In this document: positions 24,996-33,477 of the stretch, one piece after another
How positions within the stretch are numbered: position 1 is the first letter of the stretch
Layout of the letters: each line of letters opens with the position of its first letter
From: Microthrixaceae bacterium
Lineage (GTDB): Bacteria; Actinomycetota; Acidimicrobiia; Acidimicrobiales; Microtrichaceae
Direction of reading: 5' to 3'
Length of the DNA: 64,000 nucleotides
Assembly (NCBI GenBank): GCA_020845705.1
Contig: JADLFH010000023.1
Coordinates: forward strand, 23,420 to 87,419
Program-made: the position numbers and the translations under genes
Notes under the pieces: model-generated
The model's input: the letters and a program-made list of their open reading frames with translations, nothing else
Told to the model about the DNA's origin: nothing
Databases searched by the model: none

Positions 24996-26750
24996 TCAGA
25001 GGTACTGGCCGGTGGTGACCCGCTCGATTGCCCGGCCACCCTGGGCGTCATCGTCAGCGGTGTGTATGAGGGTGCGCACGTAGACGATCCGCTCGCCCTT
25101 CTTGCCCGAGATCTTCGCCCAGTCATCGGGATTGGTCGTGTTGGGGAGATCTTCGTGCTCCTTGAACTCCTGGTGGATGGAGCGGATCAGGTCGTCACAG
25201 CGGATCCCTCGCTCGTCTCCGGCGAGCTCACGCTTGATGGCGAGCTTCTTGGCGCGCCGCACGATGTTCTCGATCATGGCGCCCGAGGAGAAGTCCTTGA
25301 AGTACATCGTCTCCTTGTCACCGTGCTGATAGGTGACCTCGAGGAACTCGTTTCCGCGATCTGTCCGGTACATCTCCTCGACGGTGCGCTCGATCATCGC
25401 CTGAGTCGCCTTGGCGGGATCGCCCCCACCCAAGGTGGCCACCTCCCCCTCGTCGAGGGGAAGGTCGGTGGTGAGGTAGCGGGAGAAGATCTGTGCCGCC
25501 GCCGTCTCGTCGGGTCGGTTGATCTTGATCTTCACGTCGAGACGACCCGGGCGCAGGATCGCAGGGTCGATCAGGTCCTCGCGGTTCGACGCCCCGATCA
25601 CGATGACGTTCTTGAGGGTCTCCACCCCGTCGATCTCGGCGAGTAGCTGCGGGACGATCGTGGCCTCCATGTCGGAGGAGATCCCGGTTCCGCGCGTGCG
25701 GAACAACGACTCCATCTCGTCGAAGAACACAATGACCGGCGTGCCGTCCTCGGACTTCTCCCGAGCCCGTTGGAACACGAGGCGGATGTGGCGCTCGGTC
25801 TCGCCCACGTACTTGTTGAGCAGTTCGGGACCCTTGATGTTGAGGAAGTAACTGCGTGAGCTCTTGCCGGTCACCTCTGTGACCTTCTTGGCAAGCGAGT
25901 TGGCGACGGCCTTCGCGATGAGCGTCTTCCCGCAGCCGGGGGGACCGTAGAGCAGGATCCCCTTCGGAGCCGGCAACCGGTACTCGGCGAAGAGGTGCTG
26001 GTGGAGGAACGGCAACTCGACGGCGTCGGTGATCTGCTCGATCTGGTCGTCGAGGCCGCCGATGTCGCCGTAGGAGATATCGGGCACCTCCTCCAACACC
26101 AGATCCTCGACCTCGGGGCGGGGCAGCCTTTCCAAGAGCACGCCCGAGCGGTTGTCCATCAGCATGGAGTCGCCCGCTCGCAGCTTCTGGTCCAACAGCC
26201 CGTCGCCCAGCTCCGCCACGCGCTCCTCATCGGCGCGTCCCACGATCAGAGCCCGGCGCCCGTCGAGCATCTCCTTGAGTTGCACCACCTCGCCGGAGCC
26301 CTCCGGTTCGCGCACCATGACCACGTTGAAGCTCTCGTTCAACACCACCTCTTGGCCCCGGCGCAACAGGTCGGGGTCGATACCCGGTGAGATCTCGACG
26401 CGCATCTTGCGGCCCGTGGACATCACATCGACGGTCCCGTCGTCGTTGAATCCGAGAAGAGTCGCGTACGCGGCCGGTGGTTGGGTGAGCTTGTCCACCT
26501 CGTCGCGAAGCGAAGCGATGTGGTCGCGCGCCTCTCGCAGCGTGAAGGTGAGCTTCTCGTTCTGGCTCACCGCCTGGGCAAGCTGGCCCTTGGTCTCCAA
26601 CAGGCGTTCCTCCAGGGTGCGCACCCGCTTGGGCGCATCCTGAAGACGTCGCACCAGCACTTCGACCTCGTCTTCGAGCGCACGGACCTGCTCGCGGAGT
26701 GCCTCGGTCTCGTCGGTCGGTTCCGGTTCGTCTGTCTCGTCGGCAGCCAT
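24996..26750 (-). CDS. mpa: Proteasome-associated AAA ATPase ARC/Mpa
   Basis: A 584-residue AAA ATPase. Residues about 15-90 form the coiled coil that binds Pup, residues about 90-210 the tandem OB domains ([24 protein letters not shown]), and then the AAA domain with Walker A GPPGCGKT at 269-276, Walker [10 protein letters not shown] near 340 and the Arg-finger region [11 protein letters not shown]. The protein ends in GQYL, the penultimate-Tyr motif that docks into the alpha ring and opens the proteasome gate. It unfolds pupylated proteins. It heads the minus-strand proteasome cluster. Confidence 0.96.
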   Translation of the reverse strand: MAADETDEPEPTDETEALREQVRALEDEVEVLVRRLQDAPKRVRTLEERLLETKGQLAQAVSQNEKLTFTLREARDHIASLRDEVDKLTQPPAAYATLLGFNDDGTVDVMSTGRKMRVEISPGIDPDLLRRGQEVVLNESFNVVMVREPEGSGEVVQLKEMLDGRRALIVGRADEERVAELGDGLLDQKLRAGDSMLMDNRSGVLLERLPRPEVEDLVLEEVPDISYGDIGGLDDQIEQITDAVELPFLHQHLFAEYRLPAPKGILLYGPPGCGKTLIAKAVANSLAKKVTEVTGKSSRSYFLNIKGPELLNKYVGETERHIRLVFQRAREKSEDGTPVIVFFDEMESLFRTRGTGISSDMEATIVPQLLAEIDGVETLKNVIVIGASNREDLIDPAILRPGRLDVKIKINRPDETAAAQIFSRYLTTDLPLDEGEVATLGGGDPAKATQAMIERTVEEMYRTDRGNEFLEVTYQHGDKETMYFKDFSSGAMIENIVRRAKKLAIKRELAGDERGIRCDDLIRSIHQEFKEHEDLPNTTNPDDWAKISGKKGERIVYVRTLIHTADDDAQGGRAIERVTTGQYL

Positions 26751-26905
26751 GATCGCCTACCTCCTCGAGTCGTTCGGTGGCCCTGGGCCCAAAGCGAACC
26801 TACACCGTGGCCCCGGTGATTCCGCTCACCCTGTCGGCCGTGCCGGCCCACAGTGGAGCGTCGATGATTTGTTCACCGATTTCCGTGGAAAATGTCTGCT
26901 CGGGA

Positions 26906-26911
26906 TATGCT
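26906..26911 (+). promoter_or_regulatory. Possible -10 element for the ferredoxin gene
   Basis: TATGCT at 26906-26911, 39 bases before the ATG at 26951, resembles a -10 hexamer. No -35 with good spacing is seen; TTTCCG lies 20 bases upstream. The 200-base divergent region between arc/mpa and the ferredoxin gene must hold promoters for both, and I see no gene in it. Confidence 0.25.
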
Positions 26912-26950
26912 GAGCGGAGTCCCCCCACCACAAAAGGCAGGTACCTCACC

Positions 26951-27193
26951 ATGGGCATGAAGGTCTGGATCGACCAGGATCTGTGCACCGGCGACGGGCT
27001 GTGCGAGGAGATTGCACCTGACGTCTTCACCCTCCTCGACGACGGCCTCGCCTACGTGAAGGAAGGCGACAAGGTCTTCTCCGATCCGGGCGGATCCGAA
27101 GGTGTCGCCAACGTCCCCGCTGACAAAGAGGAAGCGGTCATCGAGTCCGCCGAGGAGTGCCCCGGCGAGTGCATCTACATCGAGATCGAGTAG
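26951..27193 (+). CDS. Ferredoxin (3Fe-4S type)
   Basis: An 80-residue acidic ferredoxin. Cys12 and Cys18 lie in LCTGDGLCEEIAPDVF and Cys70 in EECPGECIYIE, the arrangement of actinobacterial single-cluster ferredoxins, with Cys74 as an additional cysteine. Such proteins pass electrons to cytochromes P450 or other oxygenases, but none is encoded in the window. The ATG at 26951 gives the family N-terminus KVWIDQDLC. It converges on the membrane protease gene with a three-base gap. Confidence 0.9.
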   Translation: MGMKVWIDQDLCTGDGLCEEIAPDVFTLLDDGLAYVKEGDKVFSDPGGSEGVANVPADKEEAVIESAEECPGECIYIEIE

Positions 27194-27196
27194 CGC

Positions 27197-28375
27197 TCAG
27201 CCCGTGCAGGGCCCCGTCGAGGTCGACTCGTCGCGCTGGGTTCCCAGCAACTCCTGAACCTGATCGTTGGTGATCGCGTAAGCGACCGTCCCGCGGTCGG
27301 GCGCGATCGCGAACACCACCCCGGCAACCCGCCCCCCGGTATCAACCATGGGGCCACCCGAGTTGCCGGGGTGCAGGTCGGCGCCCAGCTCATAGATGTC
27401 ACGCTTGATCGAGCTGCGGTCATAGATATCGCGCCCGATGGCCGAGATACGCCGGCTGACCACGAAATTCGAGACACTGAAGGGCCCGCCTCCCGGATAG
27501 CCCAGCGCGACGCCCACGTCGCCGTGTTCCACGTCGCCGGTTGGCAGCGGTGCCGCGGCCAACCCCGGCGCGGCGATCAGGGCAAGATCGTGGCGAGGGT
27601 CGAATGCCACCACGTCCGCCGCGAAGCGCGTGCCGTCGGCGTCCTCGAGCCGCACCGACTCGGTTCCTGCCACCACGTGGGCGTTGGTCACCACCAGACC
27701 CGGTTCGACTACCCAGCCGCTACCGGTCTGGATCTGACCGCACGCGGGGCCCATCACCTTCAGCGTCGATGCCTCCGCTCGCGCCAGCACCTCGGCGGAC
27801 ACGAGCGGACCGCCGGGCGGCGCCTCGACCTCGGGGGTTTGGCGAAGGTCCTCGAATACCTTGGGCAGACCTGTGATTCCCACCGTGCGACCCAGGTTGT
27901 CGAGCAACCCCGGTGGTGAGCCGAGGGCCTCGTTGAGCCAACGCGCCACCATCGAGCCCCGCGCCTCCCGCGACGGCCACCCCGGTACCTGTGCCATCGA
28001 CGGCAGGGAGACCCAGAGGCCGACCAGCAGGCCGACCAACCCCAAGACCGCGCCCAACACCGAGTCGTGACGGCCGAGCCGACGATCGGCGACCGCCTTT
28101 CTCAGGCGTGAGCCGACGAGGCTTCCCAGCAGTTGCCCCAAGAGCGCGCCGACACCGAGGACCGCGGCCGCAGCCAGGAGCCGCCTTGGACCTTCGGTTG
28201 CGAAGTCGGCGTTGGGGTCGACCTTGCCGACGATGCGGGGGATCAGCCACAGCGCCGCCAGGCCACCGGCCGCAATCCCCGCCCAGGCGGCGAGGCGATG
28301 CACCAGACCCAACCGATATCCCCCCACCAGAGCCAGGACCGACAGGGCGACACAAGCGACGTCGAGGCGGTTCAC
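27197..28375 (-). CDS. MarP-like membrane serine protease (CvpA domain plus trypsin-like domain)
   Basis: A 392-residue protein. Residues 1-140 contain four predicted membrane helices of the CvpA/colicin-V-production type. The outer domain is a chymotrypsin-like protease with His in VVTNAHVVAG, Asp in DPRHDLALIA and Ser in HPGNSGGPMVD. This architecture is that of MarP, the mycobacterial periplasmic protease required for acid resistance. The GTG at 28373-28375 puts NRLDVACVALSVLALVGG at the N-terminus. It lies 16 bases after trmI. Confidence 0.88.
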   Translation of the reverse strand: MNRLDVACVALSVLALVGGYRLGLVHRLAAWAGIAAGGLAALWLIPRIVGKVDPNADFATEGPRRLLAAAAVLGVGALLGQLLGSLVGSRLRKAVADRRLGRHDSVLGAVLGLVGLLVGLWVSLPSMAQVPGWPSREARGSMVARWLNEALGSPPGLLDNLGRTVGITGLPKVFEDLRQTPEVEAPPGGPLVSAEVLARAEASTLKVMGPACGQIQTGSGWVVEPGLVVTNAHVVAGTESVRLEDADGTRFAADVVAFDPRHDLALIAAPGLAAAPLPTGDVEHGDVGVALGYPGGGPFSVSNFVVSRRISAIGRDIYDRSSIKRDIYELGADLHPGNSGGPMVDTGGRVAGVVFAIAPDRGTVAYAITNDQVQELLGTQRDESTSTGPCTG

Positions 28376-28391
28376 GACCGATCCGGTGCCC

Positions 28392-29189
28392 TCACGCGAG
28401 CCGTCTGGAAGAGGTGAGGAACCCGGTGTGGGCCACCATCCGATGGTCGGGTCGCACCGCGGCGCCATCGACGTACCAACCGCGATGGAGCACCTCGATG
28501 GTCTCGACGAGGGTGAAGCAGCCCGTCGCCTCGAGCGCCTCCCGGAATCGGATCACCTGTGTGATCGACGGCGAATACCCGGCGATGATCCCGCCGGGAC
28601 GGAGCGCCTCGGCAGCGTGGGGAACCACCCGCCACGGCTCCGGAAGGTCGAGCACGACGCGATCGAGGTCCTCCTCGGCGATGCCCTCGTAGCTGTCGCC
28701 AATCGTCACGTCGTAGCGGTCGAGCGCTTCGGGGCCGAGGAACCGCTCGACGTTCGAGCGGGCCCGGTTCGCGAAGTCCTCACGTAGCTCATAGCCGACG
28801 ATCTCCGCCCCGCATCGCAACATGGCCATCGACAGGGCGCCGGATCCCACTCCGCTCTCGAACACACGGACGCCGGGCGCGATGTCGGCCATCACCAGCA
28901 GCGGAGCGATGTCCTTCGGGTAGATGACCTGTGCTCCACGGGGCATCTTCAGGATGAAGTCGGCCATCGTCGCCCGCAGGACCGTGTAGGTCCCACCGTG
29001 GGTCGAGCGCATCGAGGAGCCCTCGGCCGCGCCGATGATCTCGTCGTGGGTGATCACCCCTGAGTGGCTGTGGAACTCCTTTCCGGACTGGAGGTTCACC
29101 AAATAGCGGCGACCCTTCGAGTCGAGGAGCAGGACCAAGTCCCCCTCCAGAAGTCGGCCGGGTGGTTCGTGATGGGTCGAATCGGTCAT
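28392..29189 (-). CDS. trmI: tRNA (adenine-58-N1)-methyltransferase TrmI
   Basis: A 265-residue class I methyltransferase. The N-terminal beta-rich segment (LLEGDLVLLLDSKGRRYLVNL) leads to the SAM loop VFESGVGSGALSMAML near residue 107. The later DRVVLDLPEPW near 185 is the conserved motif IV. TrmI makes m1A58 in the T-loop of tRNA. In mycobacteria it also lies near mpa. Its ATG overlaps the stop of the ttuA gene by four bases, so TtuA and TrmI are made together. Confidence 0.95.
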   Translation of the reverse strand: MTDSTHHEPPGRLLEGDLVLLLDSKGRRYLVNLQSGKEFHSHSGVITHDEIIGAAEGSSMRSTHGGTYTVLRATMADFILKMPRGAQVIYPKDIAPLLVMADIAPGVRVFESGVGSGALSMAMLRCGAEIVGYELREDFANRARSNVERFLGPEALDRYDVTIGDSYEGIAEEDLDRVVLDLPEPWRVVPHAAEALRPGGIIAGYSPSITQVIRFREALEATGCFTLVETIEVLHRGWYVDGAAVRPDHRMVAHTGFLTSSRRLA

Positions 29190-30124
29190 TGCCTGCCCGT
29201 CTCGACGGGTCGTGAATCCATCGTGTGGCCTCCCGCTCGCTCGACCAGCCGGCAGAACGCGCAGATCGCCGCGCCGGCCGGGGAGCCGCAACGTTCACAC
29301 ACGCCGAGCTCGGCGGCTCGGTCGCCATCGACGCGCAACAGCTCGGCGCCACGTTGGAGAAAGCCGAAGTAGAACGCCGCCTTCGTGCCGGGCGATGCGA
29401 GCTCGATCTCGTTGAGGGCCTCCTTGTAGCCGAGATGCCGGTTGCCCACTGCCATCGGACACTCCTCGACCATGTAGTCGATGCCCCGGAGCACGCAGTA
29501 CGCAGCGGTCTCGCGCTCGCTCAGGCGCACCAGGGGTTTCACCTTCTTCGGGAAGCCGTCCCCCTCGGGCAGGACGGGATGCTGACGGGCGAGGTACTCG
29601 GTCTGCCAGCGCAACACGTTGCCGAACAGCACCGCAGCCTCGTCGTCGAGGTTGTGGCCGGTGACCAACACGTCGTAGCCGCCGTCGATCGCGGCCTGAT
29701 CGAAGAGGTGTCGCTTGGTCAGCCCACATGCCGAACACGGCACCCGCCTAGCGGCACGAGCCCCCGAGGGGATGTCGTAGCCGTAGCTCTCGGGCACGTC
29801 CAGCACCTGGAGGCGCAGGCCCCGATCCCGCGCGAAGCGCTGGGCGAACTCGCCAGAGGTATCGCTGTAGTCGGCGATTCCCAGCCCCACATAGAGCCCG
29901 TCCGCCTCATAGCCCGACTCGAGGAGCAGGTCCCACACGGCAAGTGAGTCCTTGCCGCCCGACACCGCCACCAGCGCCCGCTGGCCTGGTTGGATCATCT
30001 CGAATTCGTCGATGGCCCGCGCGACCTGATCCCGACAGAACTTCACGAAGTGATCGGGACAGAAGTTGGAGTTGTGGCGCCGAAGGTCGATCACCGCCGG
30101 CCCTCGACATACGGTGCACTTCAC
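29186..30124 (-). CDS. ttuA: tRNA 2-thiolation enzyme TtuA-like
   Basis: A 312-residue adenylating thiolase of the TtcA/Ncs6/TtuA family. The N-terminal zinc finger uses C3, C6, C22 and H25. The PP-loop is SGGKDS at 55-60. The cluster cysteines are C130 and C133 in PCSACG and C222 in EECP, the same layout as in Thermus TtuA, which binds a 4Fe-4S cluster with three Cys. A second CxxC/CxxC finger is at the C-terminus. TtuA moves sulfur from thiocarboxylated TtuB to position 54 of tRNA. It is coupled to the TtuB-like gene upstream and to trmI downstream. Confidence 0.88.
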   Translation of the reverse strand: MKCTVCRGPAVIDLRRHNSNFCPDHFVKFCRDQVARAIDEFEMIQPGQRALVAVSGGKDSLAVWDLLLESGYEADGLYVGLGIADYSDTSGEFAQRFARDRGLRLQVLDVPESYGYDIPSGARAARRVPCSACGLTKRHLFDQAAIDGGYDVLVTGHNLDDEAAVLFGNVLRWQTEYLARQHPVLPEGDGFPKKVKPLVRLSERETAAYCVLRGIDYMVEECPMAVGNRHLGYKEALNEIELASPGTKAAFYFGFLQRGAELLRVDGDRAAELGVCERCGSPAGAAICAFCRLVERAGGHTMDSRPVETGRQ

Positions 30125-30321
30125 GCCATGCCACCCGAGATCACCGGGCGGATCTCCACCTCGTCGTCCTCCGCGATCGACGAGTCACCGGCCACGAGCG
30201 TGCCGTTGCGAATTACCAGAACCGATTCGCGATTGACCCCGAGGCGGTTGAGGAGCTTCGCGACGCTCATCGGTCCAGGGAGCTCGATCTCGCGGGTGGG
30301 ATGACGGAGGCGGACGATCAC
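30121..30321 (-). CDS. ThiS/MoaD/TtuB-like sulfur carrier
   Basis: A 66-residue ubiquitin-fold sulfur carrier: MIVRLRHPTREIELPGPMSVAKLLNRLGV, RNGTLVAGDSSIAEDDEVEIRPVISGG. The family ends in Gly-Gly, which is thiocarboxylated. Here Gly-Gly is followed by Met-Ala before the stop, which overlaps the ttuA start by four bases. The carrier thus appears to need trimming or to work in another way. Position directly before ttuA indicates it supplies sulfur for tRNA. No E1-like activating gene is in the window. Confidence 0.8.
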   Translation of the reverse strand: MIVRLRHPTREIELPGPMSVAKLLNRLGVNRESVLVIRNGTLVAGDSSIAEDDEVEIRPVISGGMA

Positions 30322-30356
30322 CGCACCATCATGGCCGAGCCGTCCCGACGCCCCGG

Positions 30357-30758
30357 TCAGCGAAAGGTCCGTCGGCGCGTCGGCGGCGCCTTCCGACGGG
30401 CCTTCGCGAGGGATGCGTCCTGGGCGGCCTGGAGGTTCGACCGCGCCGAATCCAGCTCCGCGAGGCGCCGTTGCCCGCGTGGCGTTGGGGTCGTCACGCG
30501 ACCGGCTCGGCGCGCCTTTCGCTCCGCCTTGACGACTCGTTGCGCGAGCTTGCGTTCGCGCCGCCGCGGCGCGGGCTTCGTAGTGATCGTGTAGGTCTCG
30601 CCGGGGACCAACTTCGATACATCGAGCAGTTCGGGCTCACGCCGGAGTCCCTCGCGGAGTTTCCGCAGTCCCCAGCCGATCACCCCCGCACCGAGCGCGC
30701 CCGTGAACCCACCTCCGAGCCAGCGACTGACCAGCCGATCGCGAAGCAACGGGACCAC
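30357..30758 (-). CDS. Hypothetical basic protein with N-terminal hydrophobic segment
   Basis: A 133-residue protein of no known family, starting at GTG 30756-30758. Residues 13-30 (WLGGGFTGALGAGVIGWGL) are a Gly-rich hydrophobic stretch that may enter a membrane. The rest is highly basic, with REPELLDVSKLVPGETYTITTKP in the middle and many Arg/Lys afterwards. It lies between two small membrane protein genes upstream and the sulfur-carrier gene, all on the minus strand with short gaps, so these are probably one transcript. Confidence 0.5.
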   Translation of the reverse strand: MVPLLRDRLVSRWLGGGFTGALGAGVIGWGLRKLREGLRREPELLDVSKLVPGETYTITTKPAPRRRERKLAQRVVKAERKARRAGRVTTPTPRGQRRLAELDSARSNLQAAQDASLAKARRKAPPTRRRTFR

Positions 30759-30763
30759 TGCGC

Positions 30764-30976
30764 TCAGTTGCGGCGGAGCTCGATGATGGTGCTGCGCCGA
30801 CGGCCGCCACGACGGCCCAACAGGTACACGCCGACCACGACCACGACACCGACGACCACGGCTACCCCGATGATCGTCGTCTTGGCGTCCTCGACGGCCG
30901 AGGTGGCCTCGCCCTGGATCTCGTTGAGCTTCGCCTTGATGTCGTCGCGGGTGATCTTGGGGTTGTCGGAGTTCAT
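30764..30976 (-). CDS. Small single-pass membrane protein
   Basis: A 70-residue protein with a charged amphipathic N-terminus (ITRDDIKAKLNEIQGEATSAVEDAK), one membrane helix (IIGVAVVVGVVVVVGVYLLG) and a basic tail, so it is likely anchored with the N-terminus outside or on the membrane surface. The ATG at 30974-30976 has GAGG nine bases upstream. A GTG five codons earlier forms a GTGA overlap with the upstream gene and is an alternative start. No function is known. Confidence 0.55.
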   Translation of the reverse strand: MNSDNPKITRDDIKAKLNEIQGEATSAVEDAKTTIIGVAVVVGVVVVVGVYLLGRRGGRRRSTIIELRRN

Positions 30977-30987
30977 CGGATCGTTCC

Positions 30988-31356
30988 TCACCTCGTTGCT
31001 CCGTCGCTCCGCCTACGGCCCACGGGCCGACGTGCCGCGGCCAGGGCCGCCGCCAGCACGATCATTCCGACAACCAGCGTGATCACATAGATCAGCCACG
31101 AACCATGCCAGCCGTTCCGTTGGGTCGGCCCGTTGAACACGTCCAGCCGTTGGAGGCCCCGCAACAGCCCCAGCATCAGGAAGCCCATGCCGATCCCGAC
31201 ACAGAGCGCCCCGGAGACGCCGAAGGCCAGGAAGCGCTTGAGACGCTGGAGCGGTTCGAGGGTCTCCTGCTTCGCGTAACCCACCACGAGGTCGCGGAGT
31301 TCGCCGACCTGGTCGGCGGGCTTGGTCCGGTTGGCTCCCGACGATCGAGGCGACAT
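30988..31356 (-). CDS. Small two-helix membrane protein
   Basis: A 122-residue protein with a soluble N-terminus (PADQVGELRDLVVGYAKQETLEPLQRLKRF) and two membrane helices near residues 45-65 and 90-110 joined by a short loop. This layout, an amphipathic YAKQET segment followed by two helices, is seen in actinobacterial phage-holin-like superfamily proteins. Function unknown. The ATG at 31354-31356 is chosen because the upstream in-frame sequence is Arg-rich noise. It is followed with overlap by the small single-pass protein gene. Confidence 0.55.
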   Translation of the reverse strand: MSPRSSGANRTKPADQVGELRDLVVGYAKQETLEPLQRLKRFLAFGVSGALCVGIGMGFLMLGLLRGLQRLDVFNGPTQRNGWHGSWLIYVITLVVGMIVLAAALAAARRPVGRRRSDGATR

Positions 31357-31409
31357 TCGGCACTTCCTAGTAGGTCCGCGCCGGGCGCGGCAACGCCGAA
31401 GCGGGGTTT

Positions 31410-32036
31410 TCAGCCGTAGGCCAGGCGTTTGCCGAGCAGTTCCTCGGTTTCGGCCAGAAGCCGCGCGAGGCACTCCACGCGGCACGTCAAGCCGTCGCAA
31501 CCCAACAGGCGTTGGCGATCGAACACCCCCAGCGGGCTCGCCGCGCACATCTGGTAGACGGCGAGGTTGGGGTCCTCCGCTAGCTCGAGACCAAAGGGCA
31601 CAGACCACTCGTCGAGTTCCGTCGCGAGCGCGAGCACCCGGCGAAAGGTCGAGACGAGCTCGACGAAGCGGACGGCATCGGGATGACCAGCGGCGGTGTC
31701 GTGGTGCCGCTCGACCAACGCTCGTGGAAAGGGATCGTCCTCCAGCCACTCGCGCACCCGGATCCGTTGGGTGCCCATGGCCGTGAGCAACCACTGCCCG
31801 TCGGAGCGCTCGCCGGCCTGCACGACGGTGGCGACGCAGCCCAGGTTGCTGCGCTGGTCACCGCCGCCGACCTCGCTCCCCCGCTCGATCAGCACGACTC
31901 CGAAGCGCCGGTCGCCCGCCAGGCACTCGCGCATCATCACTCGATATCGAGGCTCGAAGATGCGCAACGGCAACAACATCGACGGGAACAACACGGTGCC
32001 CAGGGGGAACATCGGCAGCGTCTCGGGTTCGGTCAC
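31410..32036 (-). CDS. Lon N-terminal-domain protein
   Basis: A 208-residue stand-alone LON substrate-binding domain: LPMFPLGTVLFPSMLLPLRIFEPRYRVMMREC at the N-terminus and VQAGERSDGQWLLTAMGTQRIRV in the middle are the family's marks. There is no ATPase or protease part. Such proteins are common in Actinomycetota and are of unknown role. The GTG at 32034-32036 is one base after the carboxypeptidase stop. Cysteines near the C-terminus (CDGLTCRVEC) are unusual for the family and might bind metal. Confidence 0.8.
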   Translation of the reverse strand: MTEPETLPMFPLGTVLFPSMLLPLRIFEPRYRVMMRECLAGDRRFGVVLIERGSEVGGGDQRSNLGCVATVVQAGERSDGQWLLTAMGTQRIRVREWLEDDPFPRALVERHHDTAAGHPDAVRFVELVSTFRRVLALATELDEWSVPFGLELAEDPNLAVYQMCAASPLGVFDRQRLLGCDGLTCRVECLARLLAETEELLGKRLAYG

Positions 32037-32037
32037 C

Positions 32038-33468
32038 TCAGCGCGCCTTGGGGGGCAGCGGCCCGATCGTGGACGCGTCGGGAGCGTCGGGATAGCTCCG
32101 GAGGGCGCCCACCAGCCGCTCCTGGGCCACCAGATCCGCCGCGGATACCTGTCGGTCGCCGGTGTTGAGGAGGAAAGCGAACGCGATGTCGGTCGTGTCA
32201 CGACCCTCCGCCCAGCCAGACAGTGCCGTCACGTCACGGAGAGTGCCGGTCTTGGCGCGGATCTGGCCGCGGGTCGCGGGGTCTCGAAGGCGATCGCGCA
32301 ACGTGCCGGTGGTGCCGGCAACGGCCAAGCCCGCGGCGAGGTCACCCTCGGAACCGGCGGCGGTCAGTATCGACTGGAGCACAAGACATGTTGCACGGCC
32401 TCCCCGGTCCAGCCCCGACCCATCGGTCTGGACGAAGCCCCCAGCGTCGATCCCTTCCTCCTTCAGGACATCCGCGACCACATCGATCCCGGCGTTGGTG
32501 CTCCCCTCGCCACGCACGCTGTGGCCCAGCTCCTTGAGCAGTGACTCAGCCGTGTTGTTGTCGCTGAAGGTCAACATCTGGCCCACCAGATCGCGAACCG
32601 GAAGCGACGCCATGTCCACCAGTGTCGTGCGTTCCGATGGCGCCTGACCCGTCGCCGCAGATCCGTCCACAACCACTCCTCGTGCACGGAGCAGGTCGGC
32701 CAGCGCGCCCGCAGCGTGGGCCGGGGGGTCCGAGGAAGGTTGGGGCGAGCCGTTGCCGGTGCCGACCACCGCGTAGGTCTTGGCGTCGTTCACCGAAAGG
32801 GCGCTCAGGGGCCCCACCTGATTGTCCGCCAAATATCGGGACGGCCACGACTCGATCGTCCGCTTCGCGTCGTAGCGGCGGTCGTCGCCACGTACCGCGC
32901 CACGAACGTGGCGCACCCCGGCCTCCACCACGCGATCCGCGATGGCGTCGAGCGGCGTGTAGGGGTAGGCGCCGTACTTGTTGGTGGCGACGTAGTTCGC
33001 CGTGGCTATCAGTGGGTCGCCGCCGCCGATGAACCACAAGTCACCCTCCACGATGCCGTCGTCGTCGGGTTTGGATCGGGCCGCAACCTCGGTGTGCAGG
33101 ACGGTCTCGGCACCAAGCTTCTCGAGGGCCGCGAACGCCGTGGCGAGCTTCATGTTGGATCCCGGCATGAGCGGCTCGCTGCCGGCGTGGTCGACGAGTT
33201 GCACGCCGTTGGCGGCGACGCTGAAGCAGAAGTCCCCTTCGACCGTGGCCGCCATCGGTCCCACAGTCGCCACCAAACGGCGCAGTGCGGTGCCCCTTGC
33301 CACGAACTCCGGAACGCGACGGGCCGACAACAGCGGGGTCACGACTCTCGTGGAGGACTCACCCTTCGCCAAGGGCTGATGTGTCGAGCTGCCGGCTCGA
33401 ATGCCCACGCCGATGGCCACAAGGCCGAGAGCGGCGAGGATCACAGGCAGGCGGAAGTGCCGGGGCAC
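32038..33468 (-). CDS. dacB: D-alanyl-D-alanine carboxypeptidase/endopeptidase (PBP4 family)
   Basis: A 476-residue class C penicillin-binding protein with an N-terminal membrane anchor (FRLPVILAALGLVAIGVGI). The active-site triads are SNMK in PGSNMKLATAF near residue 104, SDN in TFSDNNTAES near 310 and KTG in RAKTGTL near 410. The large insertion between SxxK and SxN is that of PBP4/DacB. It trims or cross-cuts peptidoglycan outside the cell. Its GTG is 10 bases after the stop of the acyl-CoA synthetase alpha gene, so transcription may run through. Confidence 0.9.
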   Translation of the reverse strand: MPRHFRLPVILAALGLVAIGVGIRAGSSTHQPLAKGESSTRVVTPLLSARRVPEFVARGTALRRLVATVGPMAATVEGDFCFSVAANGVQLVDHAGSEPLMPGSNMKLATAFAALEKLGAETVLHTEVAARSKPDDDGIVEGDLWFIGGGDPLIATANYVATNKYGAYPYTPLDAIADRVVEAGVRHVRGAVRGDDRRYDAKRTIESWPSRYLADNQVGPLSALSVNDAKTYAVVGTGNGSPQPSSDPPAHAAGALADLLRARGVVVDGSAATGQAPSERTTLVDMASLPVRDLVGQMLTFSDNNTAESLLKELGHSVRGEGSTNAGIDVVADVLKEEGIDAGGFVQTDGSGLDRGGRATCLVLQSILTAAGSEGDLAAGLAVAGTTGTLRDRLRDPATRGQIRAKTGTLRDVTALSGWAEGRDTTDIAFAFLLNTGDRQVSAADLVAQERLVGALRSYPDAPDASTIGPLPPKAR

Positions 33469-33477
33469 GCCACGACG

